NCBI GenBank assembly: GCA_949752795.1
Contig: OX457057.1
Location: 102,079,513 to 102,143,512 of the forward strand
Direction of reading: 5' to 3'
DNA length: 64,000 bases
DNA from: Hyperoodon ampullatus
Taxonomy: Eukaryota; Chordata; Mammalia; Artiodactyla; Ziphiidae
In this document: positions 1 through 11,038 of the stretch, in pieces
How positions within the stretch are numbered: the first letter of the stretch is position 1
How the letters are laid out: every line of letters starts with the position of its first letter
The notes under the pieces: model-generated
Databases searched by the model: none
The model's input: only the letters and a program-made list of their open reading frames with translations
What the model was told of the DNA's origin: nothing
Position numbers and translations under genes: made by a program

Positions 1-1100
1 ACCTGCTCAGTGGTCAGAGCTACTGGCCAAGGATTCACTTGTAAGCTGTAACTACAGGAAAATCCCTAGCTGCAACTAGAGTTAACTAGAGGATTTGTGA
101 AGAGGGGCAGTTCCTAACACGAGCCACAGATAAAATTTGCTCTATATCTCACCTAAACATAAAGGAGGAGAGGATGATTCAAAACAGACATGAAAGTCAC
201 AAGTTACCTACTTCTACTCCCACTCCTTTTATTCTCTCCCACCTGCGATTTATATCTCTGGCCAGAGAGACAATCCTAAGGCTAGAAGAGTGGAAAGATT
301 AGGAAGAGGCAAACCGGCAAGTATATAAAAGGGCTTCCCTGATGCCACTACAGCACCAACATGGAAATGCTAGCTTAAGTATTTACCTCGATATTTCACC
401 AGACGTGGATGAAGAGTCACTATAAATAAAGTTAGAAGTCTAACTTCTAACACATATTCATTAAACCAATGTTTTTTAAGCATCCTTAAATAACTGCATG
501 GAATAGGTAAGTATTATATAAATAATTTCTATGAATTCAAAGGAAAAAGACAATCCACAAAAAAATTCAAATAATCAGTGAACCTGAGAAAAGATAACAA
601 ACCACATGAATAAAAGAAATATAAATGAAATAACCAAACATCATTTTTACCTATCATATTGGTAAAGATGGAAGACAGCCAGTACTGGGGACACAGTACA
701 GAAATGGGTATTCTATAACATTTAAATTTACATGTGAATATCTGAAAGACGCACATTGTTTTCCCAAGACTTCATATTATCCAGTATAGTATCCAGATAA
801 ATTAAGTACATATTTTCCAAATACAGAAAATTGTTTACAAAGAATATATTAGAATACTACATCTATTAATTATAATCTAATCTGAACAGATTCTAATATT
901 CATTTAGCTACTGAAAAAGTATTTAGGTTCATCATGTATCCCCTCAAGGTCAAAATTACTACCACATATTATAACTCCACTGGAGACGGATAGTAGAGTG
1001 AAATAAAAAATAATTCAAGTTGAGAGAATTCTCTTTAAATCAACTTCTACTCTATACTGGATAGCTGTAATGATCAGTATTAAGATATATCAACAAATAC
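1..1100. other. TRIM33: TRIM33 intron 11, partial; nothing recognised
   Basis: This is AT-rich sequence downstream of exon 11 in gene orientation. The next TRIM33 coding exon (the family continues with an acidic, serine-rich segment) is not found here on either strand, so it lies before position 1. I see no recognisable repeat in this stretch. Confidence 0.6.
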
Positions 1101-1211
1101 CTGAAATTGCTTTGTATTTATTTCCTGTCTGTGTTGCATAGTTAATGCTACTTTGTCTGCTTCCTGTGTAACCTCCACCAGGATTCTTTTCTTTTCCCTA
1201 TACCATGGAAA
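1101..1211 (-). other. Candidate in-frame cassette exon in TRIM33 intron 11
   Basis: On the minus strand a strong acceptor (pyrimidine tract 'ctttttctcctatcctgtag' ending just above 1211) is followed by 111 nt open in one frame. It ends at a consensus donor, TTTCAG|gtattt, at 1101/1100. The 37 codons read FPWYREKKRILVEV... and end ...QEINTKQFQ. The peptide is charged and helical-looking. The exon is phase 0 at both ends. Exon 11 upstream also ends at a codon boundary, so inclusion would keep the TRIM33 frame. I do not recognise the peptide and know of no TRIM33 isoform containing it. It may be a pseudo-exon: an open stretch of this size is not rare by chance. Confidence 0.3.
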
Positions 1212-1344
1212 CTACAGGATAGGAGAAAAAGTAGATGATTCTTCAAGAGATAATAGGTTTGCTTCCCTTTCTAGTTTTGATTAATATGGTTAACTACTTC
1301 TTACTGTGGTTGTACTTTTGTGGTACCCACCTCTAATTGCTCTT

Positions 1345-2030
1345 AAAAGCAGGTGACAATAACGAGCGTTGACAAGGATGTGGAAAAATTGAAATCCTCA
1401 TACACTGACACTGTTGGTGGGAATGTAACATGGTGCACCCACTGTGGAAAAGAGTTTGGCAGTTCCTCAAAAACTTAAACATACAATATGACCCTGAAAT
1501 TCCACTCCTAGAAATTTACATAGAGAACTGGTAACCTACAAGTTCACAAAAACTTACACACAAAAGTTCATAGCAGCATTATTCCTAATAGCCAAGAAGT
1601 GGAAACCCATCAACTGATGGATGGAGGAACAAATGTGGTATATTCACAGAACGGAATATTCAGCCATAAGAAGGAATTAAGTACTGATACATGCTTCAAC
1701 GTGTTTGGACCTGATAAACATTATGCTAAGATAAAGAAGCCAGACACAAAAGGCCATATATTGCATCATTCCATTCATACAAAATGTCCAGAATAGGCAA
1801 ATCCATAAAAACAAAGTAAATCTGTGATTTCCAAGGGCTGGGAAAGAGGGAAATGGAGAGTGGACTGCAAATGGGTAGTTTCTTTCGGGGTGATGAAAAT
1901 GTTCTGGATTAGTCAGTGGTGATAGTTGCACAATCTTGTGAATGTAGTAAGAACCACTGACTGAATTGTATGTACATTTTTTAAAGTTGGATTTTATGGG
2001 TATGTGAATTATATCTCAGTTTTTTAAAGC
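1345..2030 (+). mobile_element. Old L1 3' fragment
   Basis: The stretch shows the usual L1 ORF2 tail and 3'-UTR phrasing in diverged form: 'acaaggatgtggaaaaattg', then 'ggtgggaatgtaacatggtg', 'catcaactgatggatgg' and 'ggaatattcagccataag'. It ends in a 'tatatctcagttttttaaag' tail. Divergence is higher than in the other L1 copies of the window, so this is an old insertion. It has no open frame of note. Confidence 0.8.
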
Positions 2031-2587
2031 AGTCAATACTTTAATAAATCAGTAAATAAAAATAAGGTTAGGCATTATGTCTGCAAGGAAGAGACGGTTC
2101 ATAAGAGAAGGTATGGATTCTGCTCCTTCTACCCCACTTTAAAAAACTAAAGATGGGAGGGGATATATTCTGGAGCCTCTTGTCTTGATTTCAAAGTTCT
2201 TCTGGGAAAAGATGACAAGGAAAATCTAATAATGACCCATTTCCCTTATGATGCCCAGCTTTTCAAAGATGTGGAGCATCCATCCTTCCTCTGTCTGCTC
2301 TCTGTGGGAGTGGCCCTAGCAGATTATGTTAAGTTTGACATGAGCAACCTTTCTTTTCCATTTGAAAGTTTCTTAAGAACTGGAACAAAGTCTTGTTTCT
2401 TTTTATCTTCAATGCCCAGGCACTTTAGCATGAGTGCTTAGTAAAACTTAAATGACTCCTTTAATACTGTACCTACCTCTCTCTGGTTGCCCAAAGGCCC
2501 TTAATACTCTACCTTTCCAGGCCTATGATCTCAAACCACCTCCTTGCTATCTCTATGGACAGAAGTGGGGAGAGAACTGGACTTTCT

Positions 2588-2690
2588 CAGTTCAGTAATC
2601 AGGAGCTGGGCTTTGAATTCCAACTTACCCATTTACTGGGTGACACTGAGAAAGTCACTAACCACTCTTACTCTCTTCCATGAAATAGGG
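2588..2690 (+). mobile_element. MIR-like SINE fragment
   Basis: The sequence follows the MIR core order: a 'tttgaattccaacttaccca' segment, then 'actgggtgacactgagaaag', 'tcactaacc' and 'tgaaataggg'. It is diverged, as expected for this ancient mammalian family. The assignment is by eye. Confidence 0.5.
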
Positions 2691-2838
2691 ATATTATATA
2701 TCATATGAGATGATTTCAAGCATTAAACTGAAAGTTTATAAATTATAAGCTTACAACTTATAAATTTTACTTTTTATTGATATTTTCCAAAATTTTCCAT
2801 TCTATATAGTAGTCCAGTACTCTCAACACCACTACAGA

Positions 2839-3070
2839 GGCTTCCCTGGTGGCACAGTGGTTAAGAATCCGCCTGCCAATGCAGGGGACACGTGTTCGAT
2901 CCCTGGTCCGGGAAGATCTCACGTACCACAGAGCAAGTAAGCCCGTGCGCCACAATTACTGAAGCCCACACGTGCCACCAACTACTGAAGCCCGCGAACC
3001 TAGAGCCTGTGCTCCTCAACAAGAGAAGCCACCGCAGTGAGAAGCCTGCGCACCGCAACGAAGAGTAGAG
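2839..3070 (+). mobile_element. CHR-type tRNA-derived SINE, long subtype
   Basis: The head 'ggcttccctggtggcacagt' carries the tRNA-like A box, and 'gtgttcgatccc' marks the B box. A repeated 'actactgaagccc' body follows, ending 'cgaagagtag'. The final part of the consensus and the A-rich tail are missing, so the element is 3'-truncated. Confidence 0.9.
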
Positions 3071-3796
3071 AGTCACGGGTCCTAGTGTCTTAGTAATTTC
3101 ACTGCTCCTTGTTCCCATGGTGACCCCTGACTCTGAATAACTCATACAATGCTTGAAATGACCCAGTACAACCTTCAAGTTTTATATTTACATTTAAAAA
3201 TAAAATGCTTCTAATTCAAATGAATTTATGAAATTTCAGAAGGCACTGAATGATATTTTTCTTTAGGAAAACGCTACAGGTGAAAGGGACAAGACAGCTC
3301 AGAGGCCCTTCCCATTCCATCTTCTACTCCTCATTATTACTTCCTCTCTCAGTAAACAACCCCCCCCACCACCACATGCCTAATATCTAGACCTTCCAAT
3401 CTCTTCCTTTCTCAGTACAACCTGTTTGCACCCAGGGCTGACTATCCCTTTTGCACCTAATAGAAGACTGACAAAAATTTAACTGTATTTTGGTACTGGG
3501 TCTCCTCTCTGGATCTAAACCTACATCAGAAGTGCTTCATTTAACACAAGGTTTGCCTGCTGGCAGATGACAGAAAGATCAGCAAAGCTGACACTCTGTA
3601 GCTTTAAAATACTGAGGAGTGTTAGTTTTAGCACACATAACTTTTTAAAATTCAAATTATTTATACTCTACTTTTTGGAAATTTCAAAAAACATATTGCT
3701 CCTGAATTTAAAAAAAACAAAAACAACCAGAAATATATACTCTAAGTCCCTAATTAACACAAGGTTTTAAATCTCTCACTCAACTTAAATACAAAC
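3071..3796. other. TRIM33: Intron 11 sequence, nothing recognised
   Basis: Between the SINE and exon 11 I see only AT-rich intronic sequence with a short C run near 3360. There is no supported gene or repeat. Confidence 0.5.
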
Positions 3797-3997
3797 CTGT
3801 ATGGGTGGAATATCTGGCAGCGACGGAAGGTTTTCTGGATTGGTAACTGAAGGAATTAGTTCTATTGCTGTAACAGATGGGCTGGTGGGACCTCGATTTG
3901 CATTTGCCATAGTAGCTGTAGTAGGGCTGGTTGGATTGACTGGGTTGTTGTGCACCGACACAACAGGAAAGGGTCCAGCATGCCCTGGGTTTGAGTG
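3797..3997 (-). CDS. TRIM33: TRIM33 exon 11, middle region
   Basis: The exon is 201 nt, exactly 67 codons and phase 0 at both ends. The acceptor is 'ttcctaacag|CACTCA' and the donor ATACAG|gtttgt. The peptide begins HSNPGHAGPFPVVSVHN and ends LPSLPDIPPIQ. It is rich in Pro, Ser, Thr and Asn, with no folded domain, and belongs to the linker between the coiled coil and the PHD-bromodomain module. In TIF1-gamma this linker is where Smad proteins are reported to bind. The segment HNNPVNPTSP appears to differ from the human protein, which I remember as having TTI at the centre. This is the last coding exon of the gene inside the window. Confidence 0.96.
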
Positions 3998-6002
3998 CTG
4001 TTAGGAAAAAAGATGTTATCATTACTTGATCTGCCAGGATATCCAAATATGAACAATACCTTGACAACAAGTTTCAGTTTAGGAAGGATACACAAGTTCA
4101 GAGTTTGATACCTCTGGTTGAGAAACAAAGAAGTAGGCCCTCTCAAACTTATGCAGGAAAAACAAAATTCAAACTTATCATTTTTCTATTCATTTTTGTG
4201 TAGTATTTAGAAAAAAATAGACTTGCCAATAATTGTACCCTGTCAGACTGGTGATATGGTTTTACTTCTAACAAAGATATATATAAATAGATGATCTGGA
4301 AGCTCCTAAGGTTTCCAAACATCAGACCAGGAAAGCCACTGTTCTGCCTATATTTCACTTTGACACTTTTGTCTTTTTTAAAATAAAAATAATTAATTGT
4401 ATAATTGTGTATTATGTAACTGATATGGTAGAAAGAACAATGAATTTACAAATGGAAACGTGGTATCAATTCCTGACTCTCAATACTATGTGACTTTAGG
4501 CCAAATCACAATCTTGGTAATTGAGAAATGTGGATAATGATGAATGAAAATGGATACCTGTCTTTATGAGGAGTGTTATGAGGATCATTTAAGACAGTAA
4601 ACAGATTAAAATCTTTGGGAAATAAATTACTATACACATATAAATCATCTGAAGTATTTAAAAACTTAAAATTCTAACATTCAGTGATTTCTGTAGGGGC
4701 CCAAAAGTCTAAGGACAATGTTCTGAGATGGTTGGTTAATCCAATTATGTAGCTTCTGCACCTTTCCAAAGGGTGTACCTGCCCCCTGGTAATACTTGAA
4801 GGCTTTCCAAGTACACTAAGGGGTACATGGATATGTGAATACTTTTAAGGAAATTAAAGTCTAGGTAGTCGACCTTCATATATACTTTTTTCCTGAAAAA
4901 AACCCAATTTACCTAAAAATGTGCCATGGTTTGTGAGTTCTTTTTTCCAACTACTTCTTTCACCACTGCCCTTCTCCTCCAAAAACAAAATACAAAACAA
5001 CACATCTTTAACTCATTCCCAATCTTATCTAGCATATTGCCCCAGGGTGAAAAACAAAACAAACAAAAAATCTTCTGAAGAGACAGACAGAGGTACAGTT
5101 GAAAATAAAGGTGTCAAGTTGCTGACAAAGTACCTGGCTCTGAAACCTGGGTAATCTTTGAGTGGGTTCTGATACTTGGTGATCAACAAAAACAAAGAAA
5201 GACCTGAAGAAGTTGTCAACTGATAAAAAAAGATTTTAAAAATCATTTTGAGTTCCCAGATACAAATTTTTGTGAACAAGTTTCCTGAGCATCACATAAA
5301 AACAACAACAACAAAAAAAAACTAGTAATAAAAATCGGCGTCGAATTCTGACTTACTCTAACAGTACAAGGTAACAGACATACAAACATGCATAAATGAA
5401 GGAAGGGGAAAGTCTCCATGTATCTAATAAAGAAATGTATATCTAAAAGAATTTTATTTTTGTTTCCTAATAATCTTAAACCATGTAAATATATTGTTTA
5501 AACAACTGTATGGGAATAATTGTAATGAAAATTTGGTCTAAAGAAAAAGTTTTAAAGTTTAATAACTGCATTATAAACTGGAAATTTAAGAATTTTCAAA
5601 TTGCAACAGACATCTTTCCAGCAGAAAATTGCAACAAACTGATTCACAAGTCTATCAAACTTGGGAATATCTTAAATCTGTATCTTAAATACATTAACAT
5701 AAAATTCTGTAAAAGTAGAACAGAAATTCAAGTCCATAGGGAAAAGGGAGTATATAATTTTGACTTTCAAAAAAGAACTTGCCTCTGTATTTGGGACTCC
5801 AGTAGATCCACTTACAAGAATAATGTAAGGGTTTTACTTTATAATGTCAATATTTACAATATGCTAAACAGTATGTCCTTTGCAACTACTTAAACTTAAA
5901 CTTGTAATGGAAGTTTTAAACGTCAACCTTCAAATGTGAGGGAGTGTGTATTTTTCAAAAGTCTTTCTGGAGGTAACTGGGCCAAAAAGTTGAAGGATCG
6001 CT
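3998..6002. other. TRIM33: Intron 10, proximal part; one MIR-like fragment
   Basis: AT-rich intron. Positions 4428-4610 resemble a plus-strand MIR ('caattcctgactctcaatac', 'tatgtgactttaggcc', then 'gaggatcatttaagac'). The rest shows no recognisable repeat or gene. Confidence 0.5.
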
Positions 6003-6176
6003 GATCTAGGACTTCAGTGTGCAGATCGATCTGAGTCAGTAAAAGTTCACATATTTATGAGTACTCCCCTCCTGGAAATTTTGATTCAGTGGATATGGTT
6101 CAGAATCTATTTCAGACATGGTTCCCCAGTCATTCTGATGGTCTTTAAATCATGCTTTGAGAAACATCACTCTGAC
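6003..6176 (+). mobile_element. MER5-like hAT DNA transposon fragment
   Basis: The order of words fits the non-autonomous MER5 group: 'actcccctcctggaaatttt', 'gattcagtggatatggttca', 'tcattctgatggtctttaaa', then a terminal 'gctttgagaaacatcactct'. The last is an imperfect inverted terminus. It is old and diverged. Confidence 0.45.
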
Positions 6177-6405
6177 AATTATAAAATGACCTTTATTTTT
6201 TATATAACTAGAAATCCTATGCAAAAGTAGCCTCATATTTATAATCTACCTCCTATACAAATATAATCTACTATTCAAGCAAAGATTAGAAAACATGCCT
6301 CTAAACACACTTATTTTTAAGAGTAGGTATATCCATCCTAAAAGGAACAATACTGAGTGAAGAGAAAAAAACAAAGTCAAAATGTCACATTAAAAGAGCA
6401 GAGGA

Positions 6406-6614
6406 GGGCTTCCCTGGTGGCGCAGTGGTTGAGAGTCCGCCTGCCGATGCAGGGGACACGGGTTCGTGCCCCGATCCCGGAAGATCCCACATGCCGCGGA
6501 GCGGCTGGGCCCGCGAGCCATGGCCGCGGAGCCTGTGTGTGTCCGGAGCCTGTGCTCCGCAACGGGAGAGGCCACAGCAGTGAGAGGCCCACGTACAGAA
6601 AAAAAAAAAAAAAA
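6406..6614 (+). mobile_element. CHR SINE, short odontocete subtype
   Basis: Full-length element from 'gggcttccctggtggcgcag' through the 'gagcggctgggcccgcgagc' body to a pure A tail. A 14-bp target-site duplication, 'aaaagagcagagga', lies at 6392-6405 and 6615-6628 without mismatch, so this is a young insertion. Open frames across it are element sequence, not genes. Confidence 0.97.
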
Positions 6615-6817
6615 AAAAGAGCAGAGGAACAATTTTAGGAAATTAAAGTTTTAATCTTAATTCTACCATTGTCTCTTATGATTGTGGGTACATAACAAGC
6701 TCCTTTGTTTTTCACTTCTGTAAAATGAATTGGTTGGACTAGATCAGAGATTCTCAACCCAAAGTATACAATGGGTTTAATGACATCAAAGAAACTCTTA
6801 AAATTTAATAAAAATTT

Positions 6818-7770
6818 AGACATTTCTCCAAAGAAGACATACAGATTGCCAACAAACACATGAAAAGATGCTCAACACCACTAATCATTAGAGAAATGCA
6901 AATCAAAACCACAGTGAGGTATCACCTCACGCTGGTCAGAATGGCCATCATCAAAAAATCTACAAACAATAAATGCTGGAGAGGATGTGGAGAAAGGGGA
7001 ACCCTCCTGTACTGCTGACAGGAATGTAAATAGATACAGCCACTATGGAGAAGAGTACGGAGATTCCTTAAAAAACGAAAAACAGAACTACCATATGACC
7101 CAGCAATCCAACTACTGGGCATATACCCTGAGAAAACCATAATTGAAAAAGAGTCATGTACCACAATGTTCACTGCAGCACTATTTACAATAGCCAGGAC
7201 ATGGAAGCAACCTAAATGTCCATCGACAGATGAATGGATAAAGAAGATGTGGCACACACACACACAATGGAATATTACTCAGCCATAAAAAGGAACGAAA
7301 TTGAGTTATTTGTAGTGAGGTGGATGAAGTCTGTATGAGTCTTTTGTACAGAGTGAAGTAAGTCAGAAAGAGAAAAACAAATAGCATATGCTAACACATA
7401 CATATGGAATCTAAAAAAACAGTACTGACAAACCTAGTGTCAGGGCAGGAATAAAGATGCAGATATAGAGAATGGAGGTGAGGACACATCAGGGTTGGGG
7501 GGGGAAGCTGGGATGAAGTGAGAGAGTAGCACTGACATATATACACTACCAAATGCAAAATGGATGGCTAGTGGGAAGCAGCTGCATAGCACAGGGAGAT
7601 CAGCTCAGTGCTTTGTGAACACTTAGAGGGGTGGGATAGGGAGGGTGGGAGGGAGGCTCAAGAGGACGGGATATGGAGATATATGTATACATATAGCTGA
7701 TTCACTGTGTTGTACAGCAGAAACTAACACAACATTGTAAAGCAATTATCCAATAAAGATGTGAAAAAAG
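6818..7770 (+). mobile_element. 5'-truncated L1 (ORF2 tail and 3' UTR)
   Basis: The copy begins in the last part of ORF2 ('catttctccaaagaagacat'), runs through the cysteine-rich end and 3' UTR, and stops at 'caataaagatgtgaaaaaag'. The target-site duplication 'aatttaataaaaatt' is seen at 6802-6816 and again at 7771-7785. A short (CA)n is present at 7254-7265. Stops and frameshifts break the ORF2 remnant. Confidence 0.95.
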
Positions 7771-7943
7771 AATTTAATAAAAATTGTATGTATATTTTTC
7801 TGGGACAAGAAGATACACAGCATTAATCAAATTCTCAAACGTATCCATGACCACCCCTCCCTCCACCCCACAACTGATTAAGAAAACTGTTGTCTTTTAG
7901 TTTTAAAATTATATGATTCTTACAAATGGAACTCTAGGCATAC

Positions 7944-8108
7944 TTGTCTTTGGAGGTGTGGCTGCATCATGGAATACTGAGGGCCACTGTGCCTGGGTAT
8001 CCCTGGTATTCGGGCAGCATTCTGAGCCAATCTCATCTGATGGGCTTGGAAAGCTCCACAGTTCATGTTGCCTCTTTGCATTGCTTGCACACTGATCAAT
8101 CTTGGAGG
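7944..8108 (-). CDS. TRIM33: TRIM33 exon 10, middle region
   Basis: The exon is 165 nt, 55 codons, phase 0 at both ends. The acceptor is 'ccttttgcag|CCTCC'. The donor is AGACAA|gtatgc, where the exon ends in A rather than the usual G. The peptide begins PPRLISVQAMQRGNMNCGAF, continues with QAHQMRLAQNAARIPGIPRH and ends in QPHLQRQ. It is Gln- and Met-rich, low in predicted structure, and extends the Gln-rich segment of exon 9. Its upstream neighbour is the short GC-AG intron. The close match to TIF1-gamma rather than TIF1-alpha (TRIM24) supports the gene assignment. Confidence 0.97.
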
Positions 8109-8712
8109 CTGCAAAAGGCAGAAATTGCATTTATGTAATAATATTTATAAATTTATCTTTCAATTATAAAACGTTATGATAATAATTTTGTCAGGATAGA
8201 AGGGCATAAAGTAAAAAGTGTAAGTCATTTTCCTCATCTCTTGCCCCAATCTCCTTCTCTCAGTATATATGTTTTAAAGCCTATCAGCATTAACTTAATC
8301 AACCCTGGATTAATATTTTTGATTTGGATGGGAGGGAGCAGGAAAGATACAGGGATGGAAATGATTTGAACAAAAGCCTAAAGAACATGTCAGATCTTAG
8401 GAGGAAACAACATGGCTCTTTGGCCCAAAACCACATGTTTAAACAAAAAAGATCTGGTATAGAGGCATAAAAACGTGTATACCTCCACAGTACTAGTGAG
8501 TTAATTTTGTTTCCCATTGTAAGTATTTACTTCTTGTCCTTCCTCACACCTCCCCCACATCCCTGCCATACCCAAGGCAAATGTTTAAACTGACCTTTGA
8601 CCTCCGTCCCCATGAGTAACTTTGAAATGTGTAACTCATCTATATAGGACAGAGTGTAGTCTCAAGGTCTTCATAATTTATACCAATAGTGCAGTGATAT
8701 AATAATACTCGC
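8109..8712 (-). other. TRIM33: TRIM33 intron 9, GC-AG type
   Basis: The 604-nt intron starts with gcgagt on the minus strand after CAACAG, and ends at 'ttttgcag'. Moving the junction does not create a GT donor in frame: reading on past the GC gives residues ASIIISLHYWYKL and a stop, not family sequence. It is therefore a GC-AG U2-type intron. Apart from its ends the intron shows no repeat. Confidence 0.85.
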
Positions 8713-8987
8713 CTGTTGTTGTAACATCTGAGGGGCTGCTTGTCTAGGGTGCTGCTGTGTTGTTGCTGTTGTTGTTGGTACAGGTGCAGGTGGCTGCTGC
8801 ATCCTCATCTGTTGCAACTGCTGATGTTTCTGTGCATACACTTGTTGTTGCATGTGCTGGAGTCGAAGCTGTGCTAAGTTAATCTGTCCAGGGGTTTTAC
8901 TAATGTGGTTTGTCCCTGGTGGAACTTGCCCAACTACAACATTAGGAGTATAACCAGGAGCTGGTTTACTCTCTATTACTAGATTAC
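8713..8987 (-). CDS. TRIM33: TRIM33 exon 9, Gln-rich middle region
   Basis: The exon is 275 nt. Its first two bases complete a Gly codon begun in exon 8, followed by 91 codons. The acceptor is 'atccttcag|GTAATC' and the donor is the unusual CAACAG|gcgagt. The peptide starts NLVIESKPAPGYTPNVVVGQ. It then becomes strongly Gln-rich (LQHMQQQVYAQKHQQLQQMR), passes a Pro/Thr stretch with TTTATTQQHP, and ends in QMLQQQ. The segment is low-complexity and probably disordered. It follows the TIF1-signature-like segment and lies well before the PHD finger. The CAG/CAA-type repeats are mixed with other codons, so a long expandable tract is absent. Confidence 0.97.
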
Positions 8988-9526
8988 CTGAAGGATTTAA
9001 AAAATGAGAATAATTTACATGTCATCAACTAACATCTGCTTTGTGGGTTAATCATTATATTTTCCCCTTTCCTCTGACAACTATCACCACTCAAAGTTTC
9101 CAACAGCACAGCAGGGATGGGAGCTAGGTTTAAAGATGATGAAGATCAGAAACCTAATATAGTCCAAAGCCAATTAATTGACTTTTGATTACTCAGAATA
9201 ATATATTATCTGCCCTTATTTTTGACACAGATGTTCAGAAAATTAAAGAGCTGAAAGAGACAGTATTAGAGGAGGCCCATCTAGGCAGTCTAAATCATCT
9301 CTAGCCTGAGAAGATTCAAGGATACTCAAGATTGCTAATACTGATTCCACCTGTCTTTGGATTGTCAAAATGTGCAGGGCAGAGTACTATATTGCTACAA
9401 AACTGTCTTCTGTGGAAATGCTGAATGTTTTAAACTACTTATACCCTTGGAGATGACAAATTCTCCTTCCTTTTTATAGAGCCAGGTACTTTCTAGGGAT
9501 AGAAGGCAAATTTTAGTAAGGTTTGA

Positions 9527-9708
9527 TCTAAGGTAGAGTTGGCAAACCTTTTTCCTGTAATGAGCCAGATACTTTAGGCTTTGCAGGCCACATAAAATCT
9601 GTCGTATACCCTTTGTCTTTTACTTGTTTGCTTTTACAACCCTTTAAAATGTAAAAACCAAACTTAGGTACCACATCACACAAAAATAGTTTGCCGATGC
9701 CTGATCTA
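9527..9708 (+). mobile_element. hAT-Charlie-type DNA transposon fragment
   Basis: It opens with 'ggtagagttggcaaaccttt', then 'gagccagatactttaggctt' and 'tgcaggccacataaaatctg', and closes with 'agtttgccgatgcctgatct'. The two ends form an imperfect inverted repeat (ggcaaacc / gtttgcc), typical of this group. Confidence 0.65.
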
Positions 9709-10438
9709 AAGGTATAGCAAATGAATATACACAAAGATTACATTTTTTTACAAAAGGCCAGCCACTTCTGCTTTTACAGCTTCCAATGGTGAGGACTTGA
9801 CTATTCTGAAAATGAGTTTAATCAATCTGTAGACAGCTCTAATTGTTGGTTAGTGTTGGGGGGTTTTCTTTTACTTTAAATTGAGCTGGTTTTGTATGTC
9901 TATCTGTAACTTAAGGCCCTTCGGTCCACACTGTGGAGTAACAAAAGCAAAGTCCATTTGTCTTCCATGTGAAAAGAGCTACTCTTATCTTTCAAACATT
10001 CCTCAGAACATGGCATTCGGACACATCAGCATACTGGATGGAGGTCCTCCTCAAGTGGGCAATTTTCTACAATTAATACATAAGCTATTAAGCATGTAAG
10101 AAATTCTTCCAAAGACTAAAGACCCATTTGGTAAGTTTCTGATATGTAACACTCAATATCAATTTTAAAAGATGTGGGGAAAAAGTTAGAAATGATATGT
10201 AATTTAAAAAACTATACAAAGGAGACCCTCAACATTCTTAAAGTATATATATAATTATATATACTTAAAGATGTAATGAACATAGCTGAAGTAAGTTTCC
10301 AATGAAGAACAAATTTTCCAAAAAGTTTACATGTTAGAATGAAGTTTAAAAACTTTAAGTATCTAAAATTTGTTGTAGATGCTTTCTCCTCCTAATTCAG
10401 TGTTCCAAGTTACAGCCATAAAACGAATTATTTCTCAC
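9709..10438. other. TRIM33: Intron 8 remainder, nothing recognised
   Basis: AT-rich intron with no supported repeat. A short self-complementary 'tatatataattatata' tract lies near 10247-10262. Confidence 0.5.
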
Positions 10439-10556
10439 CTAAATTGACTACGTTCTTTGCCCAGAAGGTGGGATCACAATGGAAACGTATTGCTCCATTA
10501 GCAGCAGGGACAGGATCACACCGTGCTTTCAAAATATGGCGCAATTGAAAAGTAAT
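10439..10556 (-). CDS. TRIM33: TRIM33 exon 8, TIF1-signature-like segment
   Basis: The exon is 118 nt: 39 codons plus the first base of a Gly codon finished in exon 9. The acceptor is 'ttcctttttag|ATTACT' and the donor TTTAG|gtgaga. The peptide begins [17 protein letters not shown] and continues with [19 protein letters not shown]. This compact stretch, with two Cys and the FHCDPTFW motif, is the segment conserved among TIF1 proteins just after the coiled coil and matches my recollection of the TIF1 signature sequence. It separates the RBCC module from the Gln-rich linker. Confidence 0.97.
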
Positions 10557-10784
10557 CTAAAAAGGAAAAAATTCATATTAGTCTTAAAATTAAATATCAC
10601 TTGAGAAAACATACAAGATAAAGACATGAAAGCTCATGCAGCCCCACAGTGTCCATCTCAGATGAGACAGTATCAGTGTTTAAAAAACGATATTAGCAAT
10701 CGAAGGCACATGCTTGAATTTCTGCCATTTCTGGTGATAAACTACATTATACTACTAGGTATCTCCAAAACCTATGATTGACTC

Positions 10785-11015
10785 AAGACTTACTGTATGA
10801 TTCCATTTATATGAAATTCTAGAAAATGAGAGAAATCAGACTAATGGTTGCCTAAGGCCAGGGATAGAGAAAAATAAGAAAACTTTTGTGGGTGATGGAA
10901 ATTTTCTGTATTTTGAGGTGATGGTGATAACTTTTACTAAAATTCAAAATCTATACTTTAAACAGGTGCAATTCACTGAATGTAAATAATATCTTAATAA
11001 AGTCAATTTAAAGAA
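10785..11015 (+). mobile_element. Old L1 3'-end fragment
   Basis: It contains diverged L1 3'-UTR phrases: 'gattccatttatatgaaatt', 'gactaatggttgcctaaggc', 'caattcactgaatgtaaata', then an A-rich end 'cttaataaagtcaatttaaa'. It lies only about 25 bp from the exon 7 donor. Confidence 0.7.
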
Positions 11016-11038
11016 AAATAAGATACTATGTGTCTCAC

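Noticed and set aside
1599..1931. Open frames on both strands at 1599-1931
   Set aside because: They lie in an old L1 3' region and show no conserved protein features.
6357..6638. GC-rich open frames of 60-112 codons over young SINEs (also near 34200, 34800, 40600, 56700, 62100)
   Set aside because: They arise from the SINE consensus in several frames on both strands, with near-identical translations at each copy.
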